Below, piece by piece: positions 12,661 through 20,333 of a stretch of DNA of 45,087 nt (position 1 is its first letter; every line of letters starts with the position of its first letter). Made by a program: the position numbers and the translations under genes. Source of the stretch: a virus; the IMG/VR virus record IMGVR_UViG_3300023184_000225, positions 1 to 45,087 of that record; one strand, 5' to 3'. The notes below the pieces were generated by a model. That model worked only from the letters and a program-made list of their open reading frames with translations, was not told where the DNA came from and did no database searches.

Positions 12661-15600
12661 TTAAGCTGCCTGAGCAGTGGCCACTGAACCTGCTGCAATT
12701 TCGCCAGTGTTCTTGAGACGGATTGGAATGTAGATGAATTCCACTGCCTTCATTGGCTCAATTGCAATGTCAACCCACAACTCGTTGGCGTCAATTCTTG
12801 CTGGTGTGTTGTTGGTGTCATCGCACACAACCAAGAAGTCATAGATACCACGTTTGGCAATCAAATCAATCATCAAACCATTTACAGAATTTTTAATTTC
12901 ATCTCTGGTGATCTGATCGTTTGGCTCAAACAAGAATTGTTTACCAATTTCTTCAAGTCTTGATCTAATAAAGCATACCAATCGTGCAACGTTAATACGA
13001 TCCAGTGATGTGGTTGGAGCATACACTGTTTTGTTACCAAAGTTTGTGATACCCACACCTGGCACAAACGTAATTGGGTTGATGTCATTCACATACAACA
13101 CATCACGCAGGCCTTGATTCACACCAATGGTCACAAACTCACCAGTTTGTCCGTTGATATAACCAATTGCATCTGCATTGTCAATTACACCGCGACGTGT
13201 GCCAGCTGGTGCCAACCATGGATAGCTCACTTCGTCACTGCGGATGATTGTTCTAACCATCATGTGACTTGGTGCTGTGACCACACTGCTACCGCTTAAG
13301 TCAACAGTTCGGCAACTTGGCCAAAACACACCCAAGTATGGAGAGCTGGTTACCAAGCCGTCGCCTGTTACATAGCCATCACCAGCATTGTTGGTTGCCC
13401 ATGTCACAATGTCGTTACCAGTACCTGGCAAACGCATTGGTGTATCACCAACCACAAACGCAGTGTTGTTTCTTTCGTTGCTGAGTGCAACCATGTTGGT
13501 AATCAACTCAGGATAAGCAGTACATGCAATCAAGTTAAATTGCACTTGTTCTTCTCTAATGGTAACACTGGTGTCAATGCCTGACTTCAATGCTGCCACA
13601 ATCAAAGCACGTTGCGCAAAGCGACCCATGTTTGGTGCGCCATTGTCTTTGTTGCCACTGGCAGTGACCCATGAGTTGGTTTGCAATGGATCCCAGTATG
13701 CTGTGTTTGAAGGTGCTGTTCCTGTTGGAGGCACAGCAATTGCCACATACAACACTGTGTTGTACAACACTGCATCGCCAATGGCATATTGAGTAGTGGC
13801 GCTGTATGTGTCATATGCAAAGTCAGCTGCATTGAAATAATCAGTCTGGAATGACTTAACATTGAATCCAGAACGACGTGTGTTAAACAGCAACATTCCT
13901 GATGGATACAAGGTATAATCAGGAGCATCAACGTCTAGGTAATCACTGGTTAACAAACTCTTGATTGTTGGCAATGCTCCGGTGATAGGATTCACTGTAC
14001 CTGTAGAGCTCCAACGAGCATCTGCAAACAACACACCATTTTCTGTGGTTTGATCAGTATTGTCAATTGTTACCCACTGGTCAACTCCATCCACATTAGA
14101 CCAACGATTGATCACAGGATAGATTTCCAAATTACTGGTATCAATCCACAAGTCACCATAAGCCAGGTCAGTTGTGCCATCACTTTGTGTGGTAGGAGCA
14201 CTGGCGCTAATTTGCGGACCATTTGGATCAGTTAAACTGAGATTGTCGCCGCGCACATCGTTGGTTTCATTTCTGTAACCAACCCAACCGGTGCCACCTT
14301 GAATCATGATGTCAACTTGATTGGTAGCTGAATAATACCAGTAGCGTCCATCAGCAGGATCTTGGTCAATTGCTGTTGAGCTTGCAACGTAATCCAATGC
14401 AACCCATCCGCTCAGCAACAGTTGATTTTCGTCATCAATTACAGAATTTCTGCAACCAGTCACTACGTTGGTGAATCCTGCTGCTGCTACTGGTGTTCCA
14501 AATGTGTTTTGCAACACAATTACACCGCCGATGCTTTGTGTAAACACAATATATCCATCGCTGTTAACGGATGCACTCACACCGGGCACATTGGCAGCAC
14601 TCACAGCCTGTATGAAAGCAGCAACAGTGGTGCCACCCAAGGTAACAGTAACTGGAGAAGTCAATGTGGTGCTGTTAGCAGTGGATGTTTGAATGGTAAA
14701 TGTGTTACCGTTTACAAATACTGGAGCATCATTATCACCTGTCACAACAGTTGCGCCAAGAGTTAGTCGTTCAAATACCTGCAAGGTATAGGTGTTGTTG
14801 TAGGGATATTGTGTGTCACCACTGTCTTCTGGAGTCACGTTATATTGAGTATAAGTTGATCCAGCTGGAATATTTTTACCACCACCTGATGCATCATATG
14901 CTGCATTTGCTGACCAGTCATCTGCGTATACCAGTGCTGTTTGTTGAACAAAAGCACCTAACGGAGCTGAATATTTCTTCACTACCATTGATGTGCCAAG
15001 GTTGGAAGCAGTTATCTTGTTCCAAACTGATCCAGTTGGACGTGGTTGAGTGTCAGTGGTTCTCCAACGTGGTACTGTGTAGTTGGGACTTTGTTGTAGA
15101 GTAGGTGCATAGTATGTTTCGTCGGCAGTCAATCCCAAAGTAGTTAACAAGCCAGCAGTACTACCGGTACTAGAAATCACAATAAGTCCATCATTTGCAG
15201 TTGATCCATCTGCGGTAGCAGTGGCATCTGCAAACAATTGCAGTTTGTTGTCAACTACTGCTGAGTATACACCAATAATGGCAGCAGAGTTAATGGCTGC
15301 ACTCAATCCAGCAATGTCATTATTTGGTGATACAGGCACAGTTACTGTGTCGCCGTTGATCACAATAGTGTTACTGGCAGTCAAATCAGACACCACTGCA
15401 TTTTGACCAATTATGGTAGGCCAACTCAGTTTCCAATCATTGCCGCCAACTGGCACCCAAGTGTTGTACAAATTGTACAGTGTACTAGCAGTAGTTTGAG
15501 CACTAGTAGCTGCACCATTTTTGTAGTAGATAGGATTGGCTGTGTTGGTTGCAACCACAGCATAATCACCAATGCTGCCATAACTGGTTGATGGTACATC

Positions 15601-16116
15601 ACCTGTTAGGTCTGTGGTATCAGTAATTACTCCTGGCACTTTGTTAGTAAATGCAGCAGTAGTTGAGTTCCATTCAAAAATTCCCCACAGAGTATTTGCG
15701 GTATCTAACCAGTATGCGCCGTTGTTTGGTTCACCAGTAGGGCGCACCAAAGAAGCTGTGAGTTCGGTTAGGTCAATATCACAACGTTGCACATACGCAC
15801 GATTGGTAATGCCCAGTGCTGAATAAGCAGCAAGCAGTCCATATTCGTTAAGCTCATATCCATTGATCGGAGTACCAGTAGTGGTCTTGTAGAAGAACGG
15901 ATTGCCAAATGTAGCAGTTAAATCACGTTGACTGGTGATTAAATATGCTTTGTTAGCATTGGCTGCGGTGGTACCCGCGGCTACACCAACTCCCGAACCC
16001 GAAGCTTTATTTTGCGCTGTGGCAATTAAAAAATACGGTACTGAATTAGTAGCTGATGAAATGTAATTGCTTTCATCGATGATAGAGACTTGTACGCCTG
16101 GTGAAACTAGTGCCAT
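12661..16116 (-). CDS. gp18: Contractile tail sheath protein gp18, enlarged
   Basis: The N-terminus (MALVSPGVQVSIIDESNY) and C-terminus (FEPNDQITRDEIKNSVNGLM, then WVDIAIEPMKAVEFIYIPI) are characteristic of T4-type sheath subunits. At 1151 residues it is far longer than T4 gp18 (659 aa). The extra sequence lies between about residues 120 and 800 and is Thr/Ser/Asn-rich beta structure. It includes two segments resembling flagellar-hook 'IN' motifs: ~248-335 (INGDTVTV...AINSA...LLTTLGL) and ~470-548 (FTIQTS...VSAANVPGV...IVLQN). These presumably form outward-facing insert domains on the sheath. A GATAAATA late box and AAGGAG precede the ATG, and a strong terminator follows. Confidence 0.93.
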   Translation of the reverse strand: MALVSPGVQVSIIDESNYISSATNSVPYFLIATAQNKASGSGVGVAAGTTAANANKAYLITSQRDLTATFGNPFFYKTTTGTPINGYELNEYGLLAAYSALGITNRAYVQRCDIDLTELTASLVRPTGEPNNGAYWLDTANTLWGIFEWNSTTAAFTNKVPGVITDTTDLTGDVPSTSYGSIGDYAVVATNTANPIYYKNGAATSAQTTASTLYNLYNTWVPVGGNDWKLSWPTIIGQNAVVSDLTASNTIVINGDTVTVPVSPNNDIAGLSAAINSAAIIGVYSAVVDNKLQLFADATATADGSTANDGLIVISSTGSTAGLLTTLGLTADETYYAPTLQQSPNYTVPRWRTTDTQPRPTGSVWNKITASNLGTSMVVKKYSAPLGAFVQQTALVYADDWSANAAYDASGGGKNIPAGSTYTQYNVTPEDSGDTQYPYNNTYTLQVFERLTLGATVVTGDNDAPVFVNGNTFTIQTSTANSTTLTSPVTVTLGGTTVAAFIQAVSAANVPGVSASVNSDGYIVFTQSIGGVIVLQNTFGTPVAAAGFTNVVTGCRNSVIDDENQLLLSGWVALDYVASSTAIDQDPADGRYWYYSATNQVDIMIQGGTGWVGYRNETNDVRGDNLSLTDPNGPQISASAPTTQSDGTTDLAYGDLWIDTSNLEIYPVINRWSNVDGVDQWVTIDNTDQTTENGVLFADARWSSTGTVNPITGALPTIKSLLTSDYLDVDAPDYTLYPSGMLLFNTRRSGFNVKSFQTDYFNAADFAYDTYSATTQYAIGDAVLYNTVLYVAIAVPPTGTAPSNTAYWDPLQTNSWVTASGNKDNGAPNMGRFAQRALIVAALKSGIDTSVTIREEQVQFNLIACTAYPELITNMVALSNERNNTAFVVGDTPMRLPGTGNDIVTWATNNAGDGYVTGDGLVTSSPYLGVFWPSCRTVDLSGSSVVTAPSHMMVRTIIRSDEVSYPWLAPAGTRRGVIDNADAIGYINGQTGEFVTIGVNQGLRDVLYVNDINPITFVPGVGITNFGNKTVYAPTTSLDRINVARLVCFIRSRLEEIGKQFLFEPNDQITRDEIKNSVNGLMIDLIAKRGIYDFLVVCDDTNNTPARIDANELWVDIAIEPMKAVEFIYIPIRLKNTGEIAAGSVATAQAA

Positions 16117-16141
16117 GGTGGCTCCTTTTAAAACTTACAGA

Positions 16142-16149
16142 TATTTATC
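16142..16149 (-). promoter_or_regulatory. T4-type late promoter box GATAAATA before gp18
   Basis: GATAAATA (one mismatch) lies 25 nt before the gp18 ATG, with an AAGGAG ribosome site in the leader. It is back-to-back with a plus-strand TATAAATA at 16201. Confidence 0.65.
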
Positions 16150-16200
16150 GTAGAAGCCCAAAACACCGGTGGTTGCTGAGCCCTACTTAGTAGGTTTGCT

Positions 16201-16208
16201 TATAAATA
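16201..16208 (+). promoter_or_regulatory. Exact T4 late promoter TATAAATA
   Basis: This is a perfect TATAAATA followed by CTAGC and then the ATG of the HNH-like gene. With T4 geometry (box at -13 to -6), +1 falls on the A of the ATG, predicting a leaderless transcript. Confidence 0.7.
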
Positions 16209-16213
16209 CTAGC

Positions 16214-16561
16214 ATGATTAGACCAATGTGCTTGAGTTGCAACCAAAGATTTAGGGCAATTGCATACCATACTGAAACCAAAACACAGTATAGAAAGCTG
16301 TGCGACCATTGCATTAGACGCAAGAAGAAAATACCACTGCCAGACGCATTGTGGAAACGTGCAGGATACAAGAAAAAAACCACATGCGACCGATGTGGTT
16401 TTAAATCAAGATATGCCAGTCAACTGTTAGTTTTTCATGTGGATGGCAATATGAAAAACACCACGCTCACAAATCTCAGAACAATTTGTTTGAATTGTGT
16501 TGAGGAAGTCAAACGCATGGACTTGCCCTGGGCACAAGGCGATCTACAAGTTGATCGTTAG
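16214..16561 (+). CDS. HNH-like zinc-binding protein
   Basis: The 115-residue protein has four Cys pairs: C6-x2-C9, C30-x2-C33, C58-x2-C61 and C92-x2-C95. The second half, CDRCGFKSRYASQLLVFHVDGN, then NLRTICLNC, is the classic HNH-nuclease core: a zinc knuckle, H75-x-D-G-N, N87, and a second zinc knuckle. The usual first catalytic His is replaced (VFHVDGN has one His), so it may be a DNA-binding rather than cleaving version. The ATG at 16214 is preferred over a GTG at 16169 because a perfect late promoter sits 5 nt before it. The gene runs opposite to its neighbours and its stop overlaps the dNMP kinase stop by 4 bases. It may be a free-standing homing-type gene or a late regulatory factor. 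Confidence 0.8.
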   Translation: MIRPMCLSCNQRFRAIAYHTETKTQYRKLCDHCIRRKKKIPLPDALWKRAGYKKKTTCDRCGFKSRYASQLLVFHVDGNMKNTTLTNLRTICLNCVEEVKRMDLPWAQGDLQVDR

Positions 16562-17193
16562 GTGTTTGCCAGTGTTTTGACCTGTTGGTACAAGTCGTCG
16601 AGAGTGCCATTGTTGTCTAGCACAGCATCAAAATCAGTTCCTACCCATGCAGTTTCTGACGCATGAATACCTAGCTTTTCTAACTTGCGCTGACTTAGTG
16701 CCCAGGTTGAATTGCCGTTAGCGCCACGATTAACACTCACAGCTGAGTTATACCAAGGGGGCTCGGTGCCGCGCACCACACGGATCACACGCCCACCGGC
16801 GTTTTTGATAGCTAGAATTTCGTTGGGGAAGCGGCAGTCTGAAATTACTACATCATCTTGGCTGTGTCGTAGTTTGTTTTCCAAGCTGGCAATCCAAATG
16901 TCATCATGAAAGCCGGCTCTGCACACTTCTGTACCCCAGTATTGCAAGATCCAACGTGGTGTTAGTGTGGGCATGCCCAGTCGTTCTGCCCACCATGGAT
17001 CCACACGCTCGCGCCATTCACGAGCTTGTTTTGTGCGCCCTTCCAGCATGGTTCTATCCCATCCAAACACTTGTGCCACAGCATCTTTTAGTGTGCTTGC
17101 AAAACTTTCTCTGCGAAAGTGATGCAAATTTACCAGATAGTCAGCAATGGTGTCCTTACCAGACCCAATAAATCCACAGATGCCAATGATCAT
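16558..17193 (-). CDS. Deoxynucleoside monophosphate kinase (T4 gp1-like)
   Basis: The enzyme phosphorylates dNMPs (including those recovered from host DNA) to dNDPs for phage DNA synthesis. The 211-residue product has a P-loop G7-FIGSGKDT at the N-terminus and an N-terminal core IADYL...FASTLKDAVAQVFGWD. WILQYWGTEVCR (~81-92) resembles the dNMP-binding helix region, DVVISDCRFPNE (~112-124) is a Walker B-like strand, and the C-terminus has a VLDNNGTLDDLYQQV tail, as in T4 gp1 (VITNDGSLEELFSKI). It overlaps the exonuclease gene as ATGA and so is co-expressed from the upstream sigma70 promoter. This makes it a probable early or middle gene embedded among late genes. Confidence 0.88.
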   Translation of the reverse strand: MIIGICGFIGSGKDTIADYLVNLHHFRRESFASTLKDAVAQVFGWDRTMLEGRTKQAREWRERVDPWWAERLGMPTLTPRWILQYWGTEVCRAGFHDDIWIASLENKLRHSQDDVVISDCRFPNEILAIKNAGGRVIRVVRGTEPPWYNSAVSVNRGANGNSTWALSQRKLEKLGIHASETAWVGTDFDAVLDNNGTLDDLYQQVKTLANT

Positions 17194-17711
17194 TTCAACT
17201 CCCGAACGTTGAGGTATTTAAGTGTATTTTGTAACATGCCAATTTGTCTGCGGCAGTCTTCTAACGCATGGTGTGTGGCTGGGGGCATGGGTTGATCGGG
17301 CCATAATGAGAACACTGTGCGGCTGTCTCGTACCATGTAGTACTGCCAGGGCAAGGGTTTGTTATAGCTTTTGTAGGCATGTTCCAGGATGTTCATGTCG
17401 TATGTGGGGCCTTGGGCCCACACACGCTTGGCGTGCCAAATTAGTCGGCCCAAGCCGTCCAATGCTTGATCCAGTGGGATTCGATCTTCTTCAGCAAATG
17501 CTTCGTCACGCACCACAGCAGGTTGCGTGGCCCACCATTCTATGGTGCCTTGCTGTATGCTACGAGTTTCTTGGCTTTCCAAAGTGACTCTGGCATAGAA
17601 TGATTGCTCGTAATAGCCAGAGCCAAACGGATCAAACGCCTGAGCGGCAATGGTAAGAATAGTAGTGTCAGGGCCTGTTCCCAAGCCCTCAAGATCAATC
17701 ATCAAGTCCAT
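17190..17711 (-). CDS. dexA: DexA-like 3'-5' exonuclease (DEDDh fold)
   Basis: The 173-residue RNase H-fold exonuclease resembles T4 DexA (MFDFIIDFETMGSG...IAFDP...STIEWWKNQ). Matching features are MIDLEGLGTG with D6/E8 (Exo I), AAQAFDPF (22-29), GTIEWWATQP (55-64), YDMNILEHAY with D105 (Exo II) and HHALED with H147 or H148 and D152 (Exo III). It is shorter than T4 DexA (227 aa). Coupling to a dNMP kinase suggests a salvage pair: degraded nucleic acid gives dNMPs that the kinase recycles. A good sigma70-type promoter lies 6 nt upstream of the ATG and no ribosome site is visible, so the transcript may be leaderless; M4 is an alternative start. Confidence 0.85.
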   Translation of the reverse strand: MDLMIDLEGLGTGPDTTILTIAAQAFDPFGSGYYEQSFYARVTLESQETRSIQQGTIEWWATQPAVVRDEAFAEEDRIPLDQALDGLGRLIWHAKRVWAQGPTYDMNILEHAYKSYNKPLPWQYYMVRDSRTVFSLWPDQPMPPATHHALEDCRRQIGMLQNTLKYLNVRELK

Positions 17712-17717
17712 TTGATG

Positions 17718-17746
17718 ATTATAACAGATTTATGACTGGTTGTCTA
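17718..17746 (-). promoter_or_regulatory. Sigma70-type promoter TAGACA-N17-TATAAT
   Basis: On the minus strand, TAGACA at 17746-17741, a 17-nt spacer and a perfect TATAAT at 17723-17718 precede the exonuclease ATG by 6 nt. This looks like a host-polymerase early promoter. It predicts +1 at or next to the ATG. Confidence 0.7.
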
Positions 17747-17753
17747 TGCTGTG

Positions 17754-18521
17754 TTAACCAATAACCCAGGTCAAGGGCTGTGATCCATCAACATAGTTTA
17801 CCAATTGTAAAATTAACGAATCAATTTCGGCTTTGGCTTCGGCCTTTAGTGCGGCGCCATTTAGAGTGCCGCCACCTTGTGGTCCGGCGATAGTGCCAAA
17901 TTTTTCACGAGCTTCACCAATGATCATTTTACAGGCAGCTACCATGTAGTCACGGATCCATTGGTTGATTTGATAGTCACTCAAGAGATTGACTTCAGGT
18001 TTTAGATTGTATGTCCATAACAACACTGTTTCGCCACCACCAACTGGATTGCGCATCAATTGCAATTTCTTTGTGACAGGGTTCCAGGTGTAAACATAGA
18101 ACCCACCAAACATCCTGGCAGCTAGTTCTACATATTGACTGTAAAAATCGTATGTGGCCAAGCCGCCTGCTTGGTTGAAATTGATCAAGTACACATTCAT
18201 TTGTGCTTGGCTAAACGGATCAAAGTTTGAACCTTGTCCAGTGACGCCGGCGCCAAACGTTCTGCGAAACACTTGTCGTACACTTTGAACTTCTTGTGGC
18301 AGTGTGTAGATGTTCATGTTGTCCACCAACTTCATGAAGCTGTAGCTTTCTTCATAGGCATTGTTGGCTCGTTGGCGGTAAGTGCCAATTGTTCTTGTGT
18401 ACGCGGCTTCGTAGTGAGCTGGATCTAACTCGAGATCAACAATCTGATCACCTAAAGTTAGGCCCACATACTCAAACAACGAATTTTTTAAAGTGATTAA
18501 ATCTAATGCAGTTTCTGCCAT
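17754..18521 (-). CDS. gp13: Probable neck protein gp13-like
   Basis: The 255-residue protein (MAETALDLITLKNSLFEYVG) has a helical N-terminal part with LDPAHYEAAYTRTIGTYRQRANNAYEES. It continues EVQSVRQVFRRTFG, NVYLINFNQAGGLATYDFYSQ and MFGGFYVYTWNPVTKKLQLM, and ends in a helical REKFGTIAGPQGGGTLNGAAL region. This resembles a virion protein of T4-like aquatic phages usually placed with neck genes. The length is near T4 gp13/gp14. With gp14 and gp15 about 2 kb away on the opposite strand, gp13 is the likeliest assignment, but homology to T4 gp13 is not demonstrable by eye. A late-type GGTAAATA box and an SD inside a hairpin precede it. Confidence 0.6.
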   Translation of the reverse strand: MAETALDLITLKNSLFEYVGLTLGDQIVDLELDPAHYEAAYTRTIGTYRQRANNAYEESYSFMKLVDNMNIYTLPQEVQSVRQVFRRTFGAGVTGQGSNFDPFSQAQMNVYLINFNQAGGLATYDFYSQYVELAARMFGGFYVYTWNPVTKKLQLMRNPVGGGETVLLWTYNLKPEVNLLSDYQINQWIRDYMVAACKMIIGEAREKFGTIAGPQGGGTLNGAALKAEAKAEIDSLILQLVNYVDGSQPLTWVIG

Positions 18522-18539
18522 AGGGACTCCTGGTCCCTA
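18521..18539 (-). promoter_or_regulatory. Hairpin enclosing the ribosome site of the gp13-like gene
   Basis: A perfect 7-bp inverted repeat TAGGGAC/GTCCCTA has the 5-nt loop CAGGA, which carries most of the AGGAG ribosome site. The last stem base is the A of the ATG. It could act as a translational operator or thermosensor-like control; this is inferred from geometry alone. Confidence 0.5.
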
Positions 18540-18547
18540 TATTTACC
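18540..18547 (-). promoter_or_regulatory. Possible late promoter box GGTAAATA before the gp13-like gene
   Basis: GGTAAATA (two mismatches) lies 18 nt before the ATG and contains the TAA stop of the 378-aa gene. It is identical to the box before the secreted nuclease. Confidence 0.35.
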
Positions 18548-19679
18548 AGCTCTTAATGATGATCAAGTTCTCTGTGCCACGGGCATTCCATGCAGTTTCT
18601 GTGGCTTTGATATCCTTAAATGCTTTACGAGCAGCCGGCTTGCCTGCACCCACAATGCCCTTGAGCTGTTCTGCTGGCTTGCGCAGTGTCTTTTGTACTG
18701 TTTCCACAGTTGAAAATCCAATGATTGAGTTGTTCTTTACAGTGAAAGACTGTGTGTGGCTGTCCGCCACCAGGTGGATGAGCTTGCGTTTTTTGCTGTC
18801 ATACAACCAGGCTTCACTTTTGTCCACAAGGCTTGCAGCCGGCTGACTCTTGAGTTTGAGCTCTGCAAATTCTGCCAGAATCTTAAACTTGGCTGCTCGC
18901 TTTTCGGGTGGCACTGCCTTGACCTTGCGTGGCTTGCGTTCCACTTTCTTGATCTGCACATAAGCACCGCAGTCGTTCACAACGGCTTCGCAAAACTTTA
19001 TGACATTGCGAAGTTGTATTTTGGAAAGGTAACTGTAGGCTTCTACCAATTGTGCATCCTTGCCCTCAACCACTGCTTCGAACTCTGTGAGTTTGCGCTT
19101 CCAGTTGTCGGCAATTTGACTGATCATTTGCGGTGCTACATTAAGCCCACGCATGATTGTGACAGGCTTGAAGTCCGCTGTCATTTTGGCACCGCTCAAC
19201 ATAAACTCGTCAAACATGCCATCCAGTTCACCGTTGCACTCTGACGCTTTTTCGCGCAGTCTGTCTTGAATAGTAATTCTTGGTGTAGCATCTTCTACTA
19301 CTGCTTCGGGCGCAACTTCGTTTTGCTTGCTGTCCAGTATTTCTCGCAATTGGTTTTGCAATTTGAGTTGTTCTGCATCATGCAATTCCAAGCCCACCAT
19401 GCTCATGCGGCACAGCCAGCCTGTGGTCAGTCGAATTGCTGAGTCTGGGATTCCTTTGAGCAGTCGCACATCAGATTTGCGATCATGTGCTTCCAAATAG
19501 TTCACAATCATGTCCCGGGCATCTTTTTTGCCGTAGAAATAGTTGTACCAGGAAAATGCTTTGCTCAATCGGCTGGTGCGATACTCTGTGGGCTGGACCT
19601 GCCAGGTTGGCTCCATGCCCAAGATGTTGGTGTCGGAACTGCGGGGGTTTAGCAGTTTGATTTTGAATGTGGTGCTCAT
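18543..19679 (-). CDS. Unrecognised 378-aa phage protein
   Basis: The protein begins MSTTFKIKLLNPRSSDTNIL and ends WNARGTENLIIIKSW. It appears largely helical and basic in the middle (VERKPRKVKAVPPEKRAAKF, ~248-267), with FSWYNYFYGKKDARDMIVNYL (~42-62) and ATPRITIQDRLREKA (~130-144). The C-terminus KATETAWNARGTENLIIIK looks conserved among T4-like aquatic phages, but no function is known to me. The basic segment may bind nucleic acid. It has an AAGGA ribosome site, lies 8 nt after the 96-aa gene and is probably transcribed from the sigma70 promoter at 20006-20034, so early expression is likely. Confidence 0.75.
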   Translation of the reverse strand: MSTTFKIKLLNPRSSDTNILGMEPTWQVQPTEYRTSRLSKAFSWYNYFYGKKDARDMIVNYLEAHDRKSDVRLLKGIPDSAIRLTTGWLCRMSMVGLELHDAEQLKLQNQLREILDSKQNEVAPEAVVEDATPRITIQDRLREKASECNGELDGMFDEFMLSGAKMTADFKPVTIMRGLNVAPQMISQIADNWKRKLTEFEAVVEGKDAQLVEAYSYLSKIQLRNVIKFCEAVVNDCGAYVQIKKVERKPRKVKAVPPEKRAAKFKILAEFAELKLKSQPAASLVDKSEAWLYDSKKRKLIHLVADSHTQSFTVKNNSIIGFSTVETVQKTLRKPAEQLKGIVGAGKPAARKAFKDIKATETAWNARGTENLIIIKSW

Positions 19680-19687
19680 GTGTGTCC

Positions 19688-19978
19688 TTACTTATTTGTA
19701 GTTAAATTTCGGCAGAGGTCAAACAAACGCATGGCACGTTTGAGTTCAAAGTTTTTGTGGTTGTACATGTATTTGCGTTTGCGTTCTGCAATGTCCAATG
19801 CCTCCATCAATTGCCATTTGGTGTTAAAATCTGACTTCATCAAAATTTTATTCATGTCAACAATGTCCAGGCTGTACTCCAGCCATTTTTCCGTGGCTTT
19901 TATTTTGTCATAGGGCAATACAGCCTTGGACTTGTTGGCAGTAGAGTACTTTGCAACAAAATTTGCTGCCTTTTGCAT
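19688..19978 (-). CDS. Small basic hypothetical protein, 96 aa
   Basis: MQKAANFVAKYSTANKSKAV starts a mostly helical, Lys-rich protein with KATEKWLEYSLDIVDMNKIL and FNTKWQLMEALDIAERKRKYM. No catalytic motif is seen. The start at 19978 is chosen over an upstream one at 19999 because an AGGAG site lies 5 nt before it. That site is inside the palindrome TACAGGAGCCTGTA, which touches the ATG. A strong sigma70-type promoter lies 27 nt upstream. It is probably a small early protein acting on the host; this is inference from promoter type and size. Confidence 0.7.
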   Translation of the reverse strand: MQKAANFVAKYSTANKSKAVLPYDKIKATEKWLEYSLDIVDMNKILMKSDFNTKWQLMEALDIAERKRKYMYNHKNFELKRAMRLFDLCRNLTTNK

Positions 19979-20005
19979 ACAGGCTCCTGTAGTGAACAAG
20001 TGTGT

Positions 20006-20034
20006 ATTATAGCATGTTAGGATTTATTGGTCAA
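20006..20034 (-). promoter_or_regulatory. Sigma70-type promoter TTGACC-N17-TATAAT
   Basis: TTGACC at 20034-20029, a 17-nt spacer and a perfect TATAAT at 20011-20006 on the minus strand. It is near-identical over its full length to the promoter at 20299-20327. It drives the 96-aa and 378-aa genes and overlaps the end of the 91-aa gene. Confidence 0.85.
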
Positions 20035-20292
20035 TTGGGCAGAAAGTAGTACTAAAGTAAGATCTGATTCCCGGCGGAATGTGATCCAAAACGGGCGAAG
20101 GCCGCGACCATTAGCCTTGCCAAAATATGCATGCCAGTCATTGTCGGGCATGTAACCTCGGCTTCCTAGTTTGGCATCGCATATTTTTTCAAGAGGAACG
20201 CCTTCCCCAAGCCAAGTATCACAGCGCACAGCAATCACATGCCCGTGATTTTTGTATTGGCGGAATCTGCGGTTTAGTTTTACTACTTTCAT
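20017..20292 (-). CDS. Small hypothetical protein, 91 aa
   Basis: The protein starts MKVVKLNRRFRQYKNHGHVIAVRC and includes WLGEGVPLEKICDAKLG, DNDWHAYFGK and RPFWITFRRESDL. It is basic, with several aromatic residues, and may be a small alpha/beta fold. I do not recognise it. A TTG start two codons upstream (20298) is possible, but the ATG at 20292 is preferred. A sigma70-type promoter ends 6 nt before this ATG and there is no ribosome site, so a leaderless mRNA is predicted. Its 3' end contains the next promoter. The pattern suggests an early gene. Confidence 0.65.
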   Translation of the reverse strand: MKVVKLNRRFRQYKNHGHVIAVRCDTWLGEGVPLEKICDAKLGSRGYMPDNDWHAYFGKANGRGLRPFWITFRRESDLTLVLLSAQLTNKS

Positions 20293-20298
20293 ACCCAA

Positions 20299-20327
20299 AG
20301 TATAGCAGGTTGGGAATTATTGGTCAA
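20299..20327 (-). promoter_or_regulatory. Sigma70-type promoter TTGACC-N17-TATACT
   Basis: TTGACC at 20327-20322, a 17-nt spacer and TATACT at 20304-20299 on the minus strand, 6 nt before the ATG at 20292. It is a near copy of the promoter at 20006-20034, sharing TTGACCAATAA, the AAC core and TGCTATA. Confidence 0.8.
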
Positions 20328-20333
20328 CCTATA

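Noticed and set aside
16182-16194. Small inverted repeat CCTAC-TTA-GTAGG as a terminator
   Set aside because: Five-base stem, three-base loop and no clean T run; too weak to call, and it sits upstream of genes on both strands.
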